Part shown: piece by piece, positions 37,854 through 47,695 of the stretch
Numbering within the stretch: position 1 is the first letter of the stretch
Layout of the letters: each line of letters opens with the position of its first letter
From: UBA6109 sp035366835
Lineage (GTDB): Bacteria > Desulfobacterota > Syntrophia > Syntrophales > UBA6109
Length of the DNA: 64,000 nt
NCBI GenBank assembly: GCA_035366835.1
Contig: DAOSIS010000018.1
Span: 1 to 64,000, forward strand
Direction: 5' to 3'
Translations under genes and position numbers: made by a program
The notes under the pieces: generated by a model
Seen by the model: the letters and a program-made list of their open reading frames with translations, nothing else
Databases searched by the model: none
Told to the model about the DNA's origin: nothing

Positions 37854-38321
37854 TTACTTCTTCCCTTTCCCTCCCTTGTCCTTCGATTTTCCTTCCTTGC
37901 CCTTTTCCTTTGAATGTTTCTTTTCCTTATCCTTGCCGCCGCCATCCATGTCGTGGCCGGCCTTCAGGGCCTTGAACTCCGCGGAACCCGGCTTGATGCC
38001 CAGGTTCTTCGCCATGACGCCCCATCCCTTTCCCTTGTTCTTCTTGTACTCCTCCATCACTGTCTCGACCGGCCTGCCGGACATCTCTCCCAGCCGGAGC
38101 ACCATATAAGCGTTCGCAGGCTCCGGCATGTTGCTGAGCACGGCAGTGATCTTCGCGTCTCCGATCTGGAATCGGGATGCAAGGCGCGCCTTGAATCCCG
38201 ACGGGTCTAGAGAGGCCTGGGCGTTGAAATCCTTGAACCAGTCAAAATCACCCGCCACCGCGAGCGATGACCCGACAAACACCATGATGGAAATCAAGAC
38301 CGCCAATCTGAATTTTTTCAT
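37854..38321 (-). CDS. Exported small protein with lysine-rich C-terminal tail
   Basis: The 155-residue protein has a signal peptide (cleavage likely after VAG near residue 24) and a compact middle region with no recognised domain. Its last about 35 residues are almost all Lys, Glu, Gly, Ser and Asp (KDKEKKHSKEKGKEGKSK and so on). GGAGGAATG precedes the ATG. The function is unknown. It lies upstream of the OmpA gene on the same strand, with a gap of 101 bp. Confidence 0.7.
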   Translation of the reverse strand: MKKFRLAVLISIMVFVGSSLAVAGDFDWFKDFNAQASLDPSGFKARLASRFQIGDAKITAVLSNMPEPANAYMVLRLGEMSGRPVETVMEEYKKNKGKGWGVMAKNLGIKPGSAEFKALKAGHDMDGGGKDKEKKHSKEKGKEGKSKDKGGKGKK

Positions 38322-38677
38322 CTGTCATTCCTCCTTATCTGATTGACCCTAATAGATTTTGCCTTTTCACCATCAAAGCATCCGTGAAACATCAGACATT
38401 CAGCATCCATCTGAATTTTTTGATCCGGAAATGTTCTCAATTCGGATTCACATATTACTGACAAGCATCTATCCGTTCCCGGATACATATCACCAATAGC
38501 CGGAGATCGTCGTAGTTGAGATCCAATAAAAGACTCAGGTCTCGATCCGTCCTCAGCAATTTTTTTGCGATATCGGGAAGACTCTCCTTGCTTATCATCG
38601 CTCTTTTTTCTGATCCATTTTCTCAATTCTTCGGAACCGCTTTGGTCCCATCCTATATCCTAAGATGATTCACAAAA
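38322..38677. other. Intergenic region, no gene seen
   Basis: These 356 bp between two exported-protein genes are AT-richer than the flanks. No coding frame with supporting domain, and no strong promoter or terminator, was seen. Confidence 0.5.
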
Positions 38678-39421
38678 TTATTGACGCCTTGGATCTTCTT
38701 GGTGTTGCCGTTCCTGGGAACGCTGCCGTTGCTGCCGGTCCGGCTGCTGTCTCTGCGGTTGCTGCTGAGGTTGTCGCATCTCCGGTTGGCTTTGCTGTTG
38801 GCCTTGAAACTGACGAGGCTCTCTCTGAGGTGTTTGTCCACGTCTTTCCTTTTGTTTCGCCCGCATTTCCTCCTGATGTCTCTGGACCTCAGGCCTCTGT
38901 CGATATTGCTCCTGCCTCTCACGTCTCAGTATCTGCCGCTGAGGTTGCGGACGCGGTTGATAACTTTCGACGCCCCATCTTCTCTGTTTTTCCCAATGCT
39001 TGTTGCGCTTCCAATTCTTCCAGTTCTTCTGGAGCCGGTCGTACGGAATCCTTTCATATTCCCAGCGGTGGCCGCGCCAGTCGCGGTCGCGATAATAGTC
39101 TCTCCACCTCAGGTCCACATCAAAGTAAAAACTCGGAACGGCGTTATAATAAACCCAGTTACGGTCATAGTAACGCGAGCGATACCAGCGCCCCTCCCAA
39201 GGACGCCACCACCAACCGTTCCAGAAGTAAATGTCCACATCGATATCCGGGACAACATACACGTCCACTGTATCGGGTATCACAACCACTTGCGGCGGCG
39301 CCTCAAAGACGACGAGCGGCGGAAGGGATATCCCGATACTTACATTGACCTCGGCAACCGCCGAAATAGGAGAAACCATTATGAACACCAGAAATACTGC
39401 GGCCCACATTGATTTTTTCAT
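38678..39421 (-). CDS. Exported Tyr/Trp- and Arg/Gln-rich protein
   Basis: The 247-residue protein has a signal peptide (MKKSMWAAVF start, cleavage after about VAE at residue 24). The middle region is rich in Trp and Tyr (YFWNGWWWRPWEGRWY at about 69-84) and resembles YXWXXGXWY-type envelope repeats. The C-terminal half is low-complexity Gln/Arg/Glu. GGAGGTG precedes the ATG. Function is unknown; the composition suggests an extracytoplasmic matrix or surface role. Confidence 0.7.
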   Translation of the reverse strand: MKKSMWAAVFLVFIMVSPISAVAEVNVSIGISLPPLVVFEAPPQVVVIPDTVDVYVVPDIDVDIYFWNGWWWRPWEGRWYRSRYYDRNWVYYNAVPSFYFDVDLRWRDYYRDRDWRGHRWEYERIPYDRLQKNWKNWKRNKHWEKQRRWGVESYQPRPQPQRQILRRERQEQYRQRPEVQRHQEEMRAKQKERRGQTPQREPRQFQGQQQSQPEMRQPQQQPQRQQPDRQQRQRSQERQHQEDPRRQ

Positions 39422-39488
39422 GTTTCACCTCCTCTGTCTGGATAAGATTCGTAAAACCTCGGAAGAGAGGCAGAGATAAGAAAAATGT

Positions 39489-39881
39489 TCACAAACTGGA
39501 CTCTCCGGATTTCATATCACCCGGTGTTACTTGGAAAAAACGCTGGCCAGACTTCACCGCTTTCTGCAAGTCAACAACGGTGAAAGGCTTGGCAAGGTAT
39601 AGGTCGACCCCTGCATCCTTGAACGCCTTTGCCCCACAAGTACCGCTCATGCCGATGACATAGAGATCAGGGAATTGTTCCTTCATGAACTTGCATAGCT
39701 TGAAGCCGTCCATCCTGGGCATATCCGCATCCGTGACGATTACGTCATATCGATTTTTCAACTGGAGATTGATGGCATCGACGCCGTCGCATGCAGTGTC
39801 CACCGCGTGGCCCCAGAGTCTTATTGCAGACGACAAGACTTCTAGAATTTCAGGATTGTCATCAACGACCATGATTTTCAT
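39489..39881 (-). CDS. Stand-alone response regulator receiver domain
   Basis: The 130-residue CheY-like protein begins MKIMVVDDNPEI and has the phosphoacceptor Asp in VIVTDADMPRMDGF (about residue 52) and the Lys of LAKPF near 100. It has no output domain. The ATG at 39881 begins the receiver fold; a longer frame to 39929 lacks a ribosome-binding site. No partner kinase is adjacent. The HD-GYP gene downstream on the other strand is not clearly linked. Confidence 0.85.
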   Translation of the reverse strand: MKIMVVDDNPEILEVLSSAIRLWGHAVDTACDGVDAINLQLKNRYDVIVTDADMPRMDGFKLCKFMKEQFPDLYVIGMSGTCGAKAFKDAGVDLYLAKPFTVVDLQKAVKSGQRFFQVTPGDMKSGESSL

Positions 39882-39929
39882 GCCTAACGTTCCATTCTTC
39901 GCCGGAAAGTTTGTCACAAATGACTGCAT

Positions 39930-40698
39930 TCAACGTGACAAAGAGAATTTACCAGTGGATATCGCAGCCCAGGCTGTGGCGTGTGAGTAGATAGTGTGAA
40001 AATTCTAAAGCTAAAGTTTATGGTAAAGCAAGCGGAATATCTTTAATTGTTAATAACACCACACACTTTGGGATAACAAGGTCACATACGATGGAGGAAG
40101 TTGGTGGAAACGGCAAGCCTCCAGAAAGAAGGATTCGATGTAATGGGGCTGCATGCAGGCCGGGCTTCGGCCCGCTCCATATCTTCGCGGATTCGGTGAA
40201 TCCGGCCTGCGTCCATGGCATCGTGAGCCAAGGCATGATCTTCCAGAAGTTCCCGGAACAGTTTAAGAAAAATATATCGATGTGCATCACAGAAGATACA
40301 AACGTTTTTGCCGAGCTAGAAAAATGCATATTTTTCAGAGCATAGTACTCAAAAACATTCAACCAATATATAGAACTCCAGTACCTGAGTTAGTTAATGG
40401 AATCGGATAAGGCTATACATTCTTCCCATTGCCCACCTTTACGCTTGGTTTCGAGCCAGAAAATTCAAGGGGTCAGGGAGACAAATCCTGACCCCTTTTC
40501 TTTTGCAGCTTTTGAGACGAGGCATCAAAATGGATTGACAGATTTTCGCAAGCCTGCAGACAGAGAATTAACCAAAATCATGTAGCCTAGGTTCTTGCGA
40601 ATGTTTTAAATGAAGTTGCCTACCTCCAGCGGTTATGGTAAAGCCACAACGCATAAGGCGATCAGCAGGAATATGACAAGAAAGAAATTGTCGAGGAA
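39930..40698. other. Intergenic region with a hairpin repeat
   Basis: The 769-bp region is relatively AT-rich. It contains the hairpin repeat at 40452-40500 and no convincing gene. A short plus-strand frame at 40091-40345 has no ribosome-binding site or domain. Confidence 0.5.
40452..40500. repeat. Dispersed 48-bp hairpin repeat, copy 1
   Basis: The unit begins CGAGCCAGAAAATTCAAGGG and contains an 11-bp stem (40467-40477 with 40487-40497) ending in TTTT. It matches 49381-49428 over most of its length. The stem arms differ between copies by a compensatory pair (GGGGTC/GACCCC here and GGGGTT/AACCCC there). It resembles REP-type extragenic repeats and could also terminate transcription. Confidence 0.6.
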
Positions 40699-42759
40699 AT
40701 GCTAAAAGTCTTTTCTGAGCCAGGGGATTCATCGACAATCAGAAAATATTCATTATCCATCCGTCAGAAGCTGCTTCTTTTTGTTGTCATTGCCTTTCTT
40801 CCCGCCATAGCCGTTATCACGTATACCGGCATAGAAGAACGCAGCCAGGAAATCGAGACTTCGACGCAGAAAGCCATGCAGATGGTGCGGAGTCTATCCG
40901 CTCAGCAGAAACAAGTGGCAAAGGGAACAGAGTTGTTGCTGAGCACGCTGGCCCAATTGCCGGAAGTGCAAAAATCCGACGTAAAGGCCTGTAACCGTCT
41001 TTTTGTCAATCTCCATAAGCAGTATCCTGCGTATTCAACCATCGCAGCGGCTACTCCGGATGGCAATCTGTTCGCCGCGTCTGCTCCTTTCGAGCCGGGC
41101 ACAGTCGACCTTTCCGACCGCAAGCACATAAAGGACGCGATTCGGACAAAAGCCTTCTCGGCCGGGGAATATATCGTTGGGAGGGTCAGCAAGGTCCCTT
41201 CCATCAACTACACCTATCCGGTAGTGAATGCGGAGAATAAGCTCGTGGCCATTGTTATCGCGGGATTCAGATTGGACCAATATGCACAGTATGTGAGAAG
41301 GGCCAATCTTCCCGAAGGGTCCGCAATGACGATCCTGGATTTCAAAGGTCTTCGCCTATATCGTTCCCCTGAGCATAGTACATCAGCAATCGGCACCCCT
41401 ATTCCTCTTGACAGCATCGAGCGTATTTTCGGAGATCGTGAGGAGGGCATCTACGAAAGAAAGGGGGAAGATGGTACCTACAGAATCTATGCGTTCAAAC
41501 AACTCCGTCTTCGAGATGGTTCTCCGCCATACATGTTGATAACCCTCGGCATCCCGAAAGAAGAAATAACCAGCGCCGCCAACCGAGCCATGATGGCTAA
41601 CCTTTTGGTCCTGGGGATCTCGGCTTCGGTCCTCATAGTTTTGGTTTGGCTATTCGCCGAGCTCGCTTTCATAAATCCCATTCGGCGACTCGTCACAGAA
41701 GAGATCAGCAGTTCTAACGGCCAGACACTGAAAGGAGGAGATGAAATAGACCAGTTGGCGGGCACGTTCCGCCGGATAAAGAGTGAGCTGAAACAGACGA
41801 TGATCTCCAAGGCATACATGGACAGGATCACTAACAATATGCTGGGAATGTTGATAGTCGTGGGCATGGACGGCAGAATCCAGAAGGTCAATCCGCAGGT
41901 TAGCGAACTTTCGGGATATGACGAGAACGCACTGGTCGGGGACCGCGTTGAGAAGATATTGACGACGATCCAGGACAAACCATTGGATATCAATGAATTG
42001 AGCAGGATGACCACTGCTGCCGAAATGAGGGGTCAAGACGCGTTTCTGTGCACTGTCGACGGTAAAAAGATCCCTATAATTTTCAACGTGACGTCGATCG
42101 AAGGCACGGAAGGCGAGCAGGATTCCGTCGTCTGCAATGCCATGGACGTTACAGAACGCAAAGAGAATTTGGAGCGTCTTCATAAAGCACTGGGTGCGAC
42201 CGTCAAAGCCATGGCGGTGGCCGTCGAGGTGCGTGATGCCTACACGGCTGGACACCAACGCAGGGTTTCCGATCTTGCCCGGGCAATAGCAACGAAGATG
42301 GGGTTGTCCTCGGACCGGGTTGATGGTCTCCGCATGGCAGCCAGCATCCATGATTTGGGCAAGATCTCTATTCCGGCGGAAATTCTCAGTAAACCAGCGA
42401 ATTTGAGCCCGGTTGAATTTTCACTTGTCCAAACCCATTCACTGGCTGGATACGACATCCTGAAAGATATTGACTTTCCCCAACCTGTTGCCAGGATGGT
42501 CCTCGAACACCATGAACGAATAGATGGATCGGGTTATCCAAGCGGTCTGACCGGAAATCAGCTTCTTTTAGAGTCTCGAATACTGGCGGTTGCAGATGTC
42601 GTGGAGTCCATGGCTTCTCATCGCCCCTACCGCGCCGCTTTGGGGATAGATGCGGCATTGTGTGAGATTGCCAAGAATAAGGGCAAACTGTACGATTCTG
42701 CAGTAGTGGATGCCTGTTTGCGGGTCTTCAATGAGAAGGGTTACCGATTCCGAGATTAA
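40699..42759 (+). CDS. Membrane sensor with PAS and HD-GYP domains, probable cyclic-di-GMP phosphodiesterase
   Basis: The 686-residue protein has two membrane segments (about residues 28-48 and 298-320) flanking a dCache-like extracytoplasmic domain, then a HAMP-like segment, a PAS domain (about 375-485) and an HD-GYP domain (about 500-680). The HD-GYP motifs AGHQRRVSDLA, HDLGK and HHERIDGSGYP are intact, so cyclic-di-GMP hydrolysis is likely. The start ATG at 40699 has GAAATG upstream but no strong ribosome-binding site. Confidence 0.88.
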   Translation: MLKVFSEPGDSSTIRKYSLSIRQKLLLFVVIAFLPAIAVITYTGIEERSQEIETSTQKAMQMVRSLSAQQKQVAKGTELLLSTLAQLPEVQKSDVKACNRLFVNLHKQYPAYSTIAAATPDGNLFAASAPFEPGTVDLSDRKHIKDAIRTKAFSAGEYIVGRVSKVPSINYTYPVVNAENKLVAIVIAGFRLDQYAQYVRRANLPEGSAMTILDFKGLRLYRSPEHSTSAIGTPIPLDSIERIFGDREEGIYERKGEDGTYRIYAFKQLRLRDGSPPYMLITLGIPKEEITSAANRAMMANLLVLGISASVLIVLVWLFAELAFINPIRRLVTEEISSSNGQTLKGGDEIDQLAGTFRRIKSELKQTMISKAYMDRITNNMLGMLIVVGMDGRIQKVNPQVSELSGYDENALVGDRVEKILTTIQDKPLDINELSRMTTAAEMRGQDAFLCTVDGKKIPIIFNVTSIEGTEGEQDSVVCNAMDVTERKENLERLHKALGATVKAMAVAVEVRDAYTAGHQRRVSDLARAIATKMGLSSDRVDGLRMAASIHDLGKISIPAEILSKPANLSPVEFSLVQTHSLAGYDILKDIDFPQPVARMVLEHHERIDGSGYPSGLTGNQLLLESRILAVADVVESMASHRPYRAALGIDAALCEIAKNKGKLYDSAVVDACLRVFNEKGYRFRD

Positions 42760-43088
42760 TAGCCGCGATCTCCGATCCCGAAATCTCATGGCAACGGATG
42801 ATCCGGGCAGGACTGCTGAACCCTCTCAGCAGTTCCTCCACCACCGGACGCGCTTGAACTCGATCGCGGATCTTCTCCGTTCCTTCATGGCAAGATCCTG
42901 CCTCCCCTTCGGGGATCCGGGCCTTGCCCGTTGCTCTAACATATTCGGTCCAATGTCAGAGGTGCAGTCCAATATAAGACGCAAGCCGGCCGTGAAATTC
43001 CAAAGTCGATAATTGGGAACTTTAATGCTATAGGGCCATCAGAGGACAGACCGCACGCAACCCGATACCCTGTAAAGGACAAACTTTC
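42760..43088. other. Intergenic region, no gene seen
   Basis: These 329 bp between the HD-GYP gene and nudC hold no supported coding frame. A GC-rich inverted patch at about 42888-42931 may form a weak hairpin. No clear promoter for nudC was recognised. Confidence 0.4.
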
Positions 43089-43964
43089 ATGAACAGTGAC
43101 ACGCCAAATCCATTATCATCCACCTGCATGCTCCCGTTCAGTTCGTCATTTCTCGGATCGGAATATCAGCCTCTGAAGCCCGGGATGACGGCACCGGACA
43201 CATTCCCGTACTGGTTGATGATCCAGGGCACGTCTCTGATCCTGCGCAAATCGGACGGCGCTCTCCAACTCCCGGAAGGAGAGCTGCCGTCATGGTGTGG
43301 GGGAACCTCCAATGCGCTTTGCATAGGCACCTGGCGCGGCCACCCGCTTTTCACGATTCCATTGGCCAGGACTGTTGAAATTCCTCCGACGTACCAAGCC
43401 GTACCTTTTCAAGGTCCGGACGCGCCCCTCGATGAACGCCTGTCGACCTTGGCAGGAATCGCTCATCAGATCATCAACTGGGAGAAAAGAAGCCGGCATT
43501 GCGGATGCTGCGGAGCCGTCATGGAACGCATCCCGCTGACCTGGGGCAAACGCTGTCCTGCCTGCCGCGCAGAGTATTTTCCCCATATCCACCCCTGCAT
43601 CATCGTGCTGGTGAAGCGGGGAAAGGAATTTCTATTGGTCCATAATGCCCACTGGCCGGCTGGTCGATTCAGCCTTGTTGCAGGATTTGTCGATATCGGA
43701 GAATCGCTTGAAGATTGCGTGAAAAGGGAGGTTTTGGAGGAAACCGGGGTGACCGTGAAAAACATCCGTTATGTCGGCAGCCAGAACTGGCCTTTCCCGG
43801 CCCAACAGATGATCGGCTTCATCGCCGATTATGCCGGGGGCGAACCGCGGCCTGACGGGACCGAAGTACTTGAGGCTCGCTGGTTCACGGTCGAGACGAT
43901 ACCACCGTATCCGAGCAGCATCAGGAGCATCGCCAGATGGATTATGAAGAAATACTGTGTCTGA
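43089..43964 (+). CDS. nudC: NAD(H) pyrophosphatase NudC
   Basis: The 291-residue protein has the NudC layout: a zinc ribbon (HCGCCG and CPACRAEYFP), then the Nudix box GFVDIGESLEDCVKREVLEETG (written in parts: GX5E, REVLEE) and the family's SQPWPFP motif as SQNWPFP. The family hydrolyses NADH to NMNH and AMP and removes NAD caps from RNA. The asparagine in SQNWPFP is a small departure from consensus. It converges with the Tm-1-like gene, 46 bp away. Confidence 0.9.
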   Translation: MNSDTPNPLSSTCMLPFSSSFLGSEYQPLKPGMTAPDTFPYWLMIQGTSLILRKSDGALQLPEGELPSWCGGTSNALCIGTWRGHPLFTIPLARTVEIPPTYQAVPFQGPDAPLDERLSTLAGIAHQIINWEKRSRHCGCCGAVMERIPLTWGKRCPACRAEYFPHIHPCIIVLVKRGKEFLLVHNAHWPAGRFSLVAGFVDIGESLEDCVKREVLEETGVTVKNIRYVGSQNWPFPAQQMIGFIADYAGGEPRPDGTEVLEARWFTVETIPPYPSSIRSIARWIMKKYCV

Positions 43965-44010
43965 GCCGCAGACTTGTTCGACCTTCTCCCCGATGGATAC
44001 GGACCATTCC

Positions 44011-45221
44011 TCAGGACCTTTCCAGAAGCCCCAGGAGCGCCCGGGCCGTCTCCCGGGCGAAGGCGGGGTCGTTGATGTGCATGTCCTTTTCGATCACGGG
44101 AATGCGCGAGGGCAGATTCGCCTTCAACATTTCGATGAAGGCCCGGTCCGCTTCGGCGTCCTTTTCGTCCTGACAGGGAAAATCGACGGCCGAGAAACCC
44201 CGGAGGGGGATGTAAACGACCACCGGGCCTCCGGACCGGGAAAGTTTCTCCGCCATGGTCTCCGCCAGACGGCGATTTTCTTCCGCGCTGGTTCTCATCA
44301 GGGTGGTAGAGGAATTGTGAACGCGGAAACGGCGGTCGCGGAATCGGGGCGGGATGGCATCGGGGAAATAATTGACCATGTCGAGAGCTCCGGGAACGAC
44401 CAACTGCGGGATTCCCATCTCCCCGGCCTTCTCCAGGCGATGGGGCCCGGCGCTTCCCTTGCCGCCGCATAGTTCGTCCGCCAGTTCCGTTGTCGTGATA
44501 TCCAGCACCGCCTGGACCTGTCCCTCTCCGATCAGCTGCTCCATGGCCATGCCGCCGGGTCCGTTGGCGTGGAAAACCAGCACCTCGTAACCCCCTCCTC
44601 CAGCACATGCTTGGCCTCCTCGACGCAGGGAGTGGTCACCCCGAACATGGTGGCGGCGATGAGGGGTCGTTCCGCGGAAACGGCTTCCCCGCCGCTTTCC
44701 AGCATGCCGCAAACCGCGAGGGCCGCATTGCCCAAGATCCGCCGGCTGATCCGGTTGAGCCCGGAAATGTCCACCACGGAATGCATCATGGCGATGTCCG
44801 ACGTCCCCACGTAGGGGCGCACGTTTCCCGAGGCCATGGAGGAGACCATGACCTTGGGGACGCCCAGCGGAAGCGTCCTCATCGCGCTGGTCCCGATGAC
44901 CGTGCCCGATCCGCCCCCCAGGGCAAGGACCCCGGAAATCTCGCCCCGATCGAAGAGGTCGCGCGTCAGCTTCGCCGCGCCCCGGGCCATGACGGCCACC
45001 GCCTCCCCTCGGTCCCTCCGGTCCGCAAGTTCCTGCAGGGGCCGTCCCCCGGCCGCGGAGACCGCCGCATTGGGGACATCCACGTCGGGCGGCGAAGGAT
45101 GGAAGACTCCCGCATCGAGGGTGCGGGTCCCGAATCCCCGTGCCGCGATCCGGTCCCGGACGAAATTCAGCTCGTCCGCCTTGGTGTCGAAGGTGCCGAT
45201 GATGAGGATGAATTTGTCCAT
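44011..45221 (-). pseudogene. Tm-1-like (UPF0261) ATP-binding domain protein with a frameshift near 44585
   Basis: Read together, two frames give about 403 residues of a UPF0261/Tm-1-like protein. The first (from ATG 45221) begins MDKFILIIGTFDTKADEL and contains LALGGGSGTVI; it then goes out of frame after HVLEEG. The second continues with YEVLVFHANGPGGMAMEQL, ending in HINDPAFARETARALL. Restoring one G in the run near 44585 joins them without loss. The homologous plant Tm-1 protein binds a viral replicase, but bacterial members have unknown function. It is followed upstream in transcription by the TIM-barrel partner gene, the usual pairing. Confidence 0.82.
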
Positions 45222-45340
45222 AGCGAGCGTGCAGTCTGGAGAGCCGGTCGCTCCGGACGCGGAGAGGGTCGAAGGAGCCGACGAAACCACCTCGGAGGCC
45301 GAGACGGTTCCGGACCTTTCTCCGCGGCGACGCGCCGGTG

Positions 45341-46180
45341 TCACCGTTTGAAATTCTGGGCTTTGTACATCTCCGTCGTCTTCCGGATGGCGCTTTCGAC
45401 GGGGATTCGCTCGATGGAAGAGGCGCCCACGAACCCCACGGCCCGGGTATTCCGGTAGATGTACTCCGTGGCCTCCGGCCCCTCGATCGGTCCGCCGTGG
45501 GCGAGGCAGATCACGTTCCTCTTCACGGACCGGGCGGCGTCGAAGATGGCGGAACATCTTCGGCCCGCCTCTTCCAGGCTTACCGGCTGCTTGGCCCCCA
45601 CGGACCCGCCCGTCGTTGTCTTCATGTGGGCGACCACCGCGTCGATCCCCTTGCGGGCCATCATGCCTGATTCTTCGGGGTTGAAGACATAGGCCATCGT
45701 GAACAGGCCGAGCGAGCCCGCCAGCCCCATGACCTCGGCCTCCCGCCCGTAGCCCATGCCGAGCTCTTCCATGGAACGGCGGAAGTCGCCGTCGATTCTT
45801 CCCGACGTGGGGAAATTGATGACCCCGGAGAAGCCCAGCACCGGCAGTTCCTTGAGAAAGACCTCCATGTCGCGCGTCAGGTCGTAGGCGCAGATCCCCG
45901 CGATGACGGGGGTCTCCCGAACGACGGGCAGCACGTGCCGCCGTCCCATCTCCTGAACCATGGCGTTGGCGTCGCCGAAGGGCATGTAGCCCGCGATGGA
46001 GGGAAGGCCGTCCATACGGTACAGGCCGGAATTGTAGATGACGATCAAATCGGCTCCGCCGTCCTCGGCGAACTTCGCGGAAAGTCCGATTCCCGCCCCG
46101 GCGGCTACGATGGGCCGCCCCTTTCGGATTTCCGCTTCCAGCCTTTTCCTGACTTCACTTCGGTCGTATCGACGCGCCAT
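45341..46180 (-). CDS. TIM-barrel protein, phosphoenolpyruvate hydrolase-like family
   Basis: The 279-residue protein matches the TIM-barrel family annotated as phosphoenolpyruvate hydrolase-like, which pairs with UPF0261. Features are AAGAGIGLSAKFAEDGGADLI in parts, GYMPFGDANAMV, the NFPTSGRIDG loop, and CLAHGGPIEGPE near the C-terminus. No reaction is proven for bacterial members. In plants the two domains are one Tm-1 polypeptide, so the pair is expected to work together. GAGGGGG precedes the ATG at 46180. The Tm-1-like gene follows 119 bp later. Confidence 0.82.
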   Translation of the reverse strand: MARRYDRSEVRKRLEAEIRKGRPIVAAGAGIGLSAKFAEDGGADLIVIYNSGLYRMDGLPSIAGYMPFGDANAMVQEMGRRHVLPVVRETPVIAGICAYDLTRDMEVFLKELPVLGFSGVINFPTSGRIDGDFRRSMEELGMGYGREAEVMGLAGSLGLFTMAYVFNPEESGMMARKGIDAVVAHMKTTTGGSVGAKQPVSLEEAGRRCSAIFDAARSVKRNVICLAHGGPIEGPEATEYIYRNTRAVGFVGASSIERIPVESAIRKTTEMYKAQNFKR

Positions 46181-46338
46181 GGCCGCTCCCCCTCGAAAGT
46201 TTGGATCCCCAAGGCAATCCCGGCGTCTGTTCCCGCCGCCCACGTTCCCGGTCGCGTGCGCCGGACGGCGAAAGGGGTGGACCCGGCCCGCGGCTGCCTG
46301 GTGCGCAGGGATTGTCCGTCTTTTCCGGATATTTTTCA

Positions 46339-46374
46339 ATGATCAATATCGGAGACATGATCAATATCGGAGAC
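46339..46374. repeat. Two perfect 18-bp tandem repeats
   Basis: The unit ATGATCAATATCGGAGAC occurs twice in direct succession (46339-46356 and 46357-46374) in the gap between the TIM-barrel and MFS genes. It may be a simple slippage duplication. Confidence 0.7.
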
Positions 46375-46459
46375 GCCGTTCTGAAATGCTGCGCATCTGC
46401 GGGAATCCCGGAGTTCCCCGGAGGGCGAAGAAAGGGCATCAGGATCGGCGCGCCCCCTC

Positions 46460-47695
46460 CTATTTTCCCTTGATGAGCACCGCAGACCCGGCCGCACCCA
46501 GGAGAGCGACGGCGGAAGCGAGCAGAAAGGCGGGTGAAAAGGCCCCCGCCGCGTCGGCGATCATCCCGCCGACCGCGGGGCCCAGAAAGGTTCCGACGCC
46601 GAAGAACAGCGTGATGAAGCCGAGAGCGGCCGGCGCGAGCCGCGGCCCCAGAAGATCGCCGCAGGCGGCGTTCATGATCGCCGGAACGCTCCATGCGGAA
46701 AGCCCGTACAGAACGGCGGACATCGTGAACCAGACCGGCGCATCGCCCGCGCCGAAAAACCCGAAGGCGATCGCATGGATCAGAAAGACGATGATAAGAG
46801 CCTTTTTCCTCCCGACGGAATCCGACACGCTTCCCCAGATCACGCCGCAGGACAGGCTTACCCACCCCACGACCATGAAGAGCGCTCCTGCCGCCGGTTC
46901 CGTATATCCGGCATCCTGGATCAGGAACTTGAAAAAGAAGGTCATATAGATGATGAACGAAAAGCCGAAGGCGCTGTAGATCAGGCCGAGGGACCACACC
47001 GGCGCGGACAGGTAGATGTCCGCCCAGCAGATCGCCTCCGCCGGTTTCGCGGACTCCGCCCGGAGGCTCTCTTCGTCTCCGATCGCCCCCAATCCCATAT
47101 CGGACGGACGGTTGCGCAGCACCAGCCAAGCGACGAGCGCCGCCAGCATGGAGACGCATCCAAAAACGATCCAGCACGCCCGCCATGCGTCCGCTCCCTG
47201 GAGCGCGCCGACCCAAGGAACGAACCGGCCGGTCAAGATCAGCGCGAAGGAAGAGCCGGCTACGGCAACCCCGGAGGCCAATCCCCTCCTCCGGTTGGAA
47301 AACCAGGACGACAGGAGCCCCATGGCGGCGATGTTCGCCCCGCCGGTGGCGATGCCGGTCAGGGTCCGCCAGACGGACACCGAAAGAAAGCCTTCCGCCA
47401 TTCCCGTGCCGATCATGCCGAGTCCGACGAATCCGAGCCCGATAAAGACGACCAGCCTGGCGCCGTACCTGGTCGAGAGCGCCCCTCCCAGGAGTACGAA
47501 AATCAGGTAGCCCGCCATATTGAACGTTGCCAGAAGGCCGGCCTGGGTGTTGTTCATTCCGAGTGCGGCCTGCATGGCGGGAAGGACCATCGCGTACGCG
47601 AAGCGCGCCAGGCCCAAGGCGCAGAAGACGGCCAGCGTAACCACCGCGAGGACCGCCCATCCGTAGTGAAGACCGGTTTTTTTCAGAACAGGCAT
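46460..47695 (-). CDS. MFS transporter (1)
   Basis: The 411-residue protein has about 12 membrane segments in the major facilitator fold, with MFS loop signatures near STRYGAR and SDSVGRKKA. It resembles oxalate/formate- and monocarboxylate-type carriers, but the substrate cannot be read from sequence. The ATG at 47695 begins MPVLKKTGLHYGW with GATGGAG upstream. It lies on the same strand as the Tm-1/TIM-barrel genes and could be co-transcribed, delivering their unknown substrate. Confidence 0.8.
   Translation of the reverse strand: MPVLKKTGLHYGWAVLAVVTLAVFCALGLARFAYAMVLPAMQAALGMNNTQAGLLATFNMAGYLIFVLLGGALSTRYGARLVVFIGLGFVGLGMIGTGMAEGFLSVSVWRTLTGIATGGANIAAMGLLSSWFSNRRRGLASGVAVAGSSFALILTGRFVPWVGALQGADAWRACWIVFGCVSMLAALVAWLVLRNRPSDMGLGAIGDEESLRAESAKPAEAICWADIYLSAPVWSLGLIYSAFGFSFIIYMTFFFKFLIQDAGYTEPAAGALFMVVGWVSLSCGVIWGSVSDSVGRKKALIIVFLIHAIAFGFFGAGDAPVWFTMSAVLYGLSAWSVPAIMNAACGDLLGPRLAPAALGFITLFFGVGTFLGPAVGGMIADAAGAFSPAFLLASAVALLGAAGSAVLIKGK

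Noticed and set aside
40091..40345. 84-codon plus-strand frame
   Set aside because: No ribosome-binding site, no domain, and a matching antisense frame; treated as intergenic.
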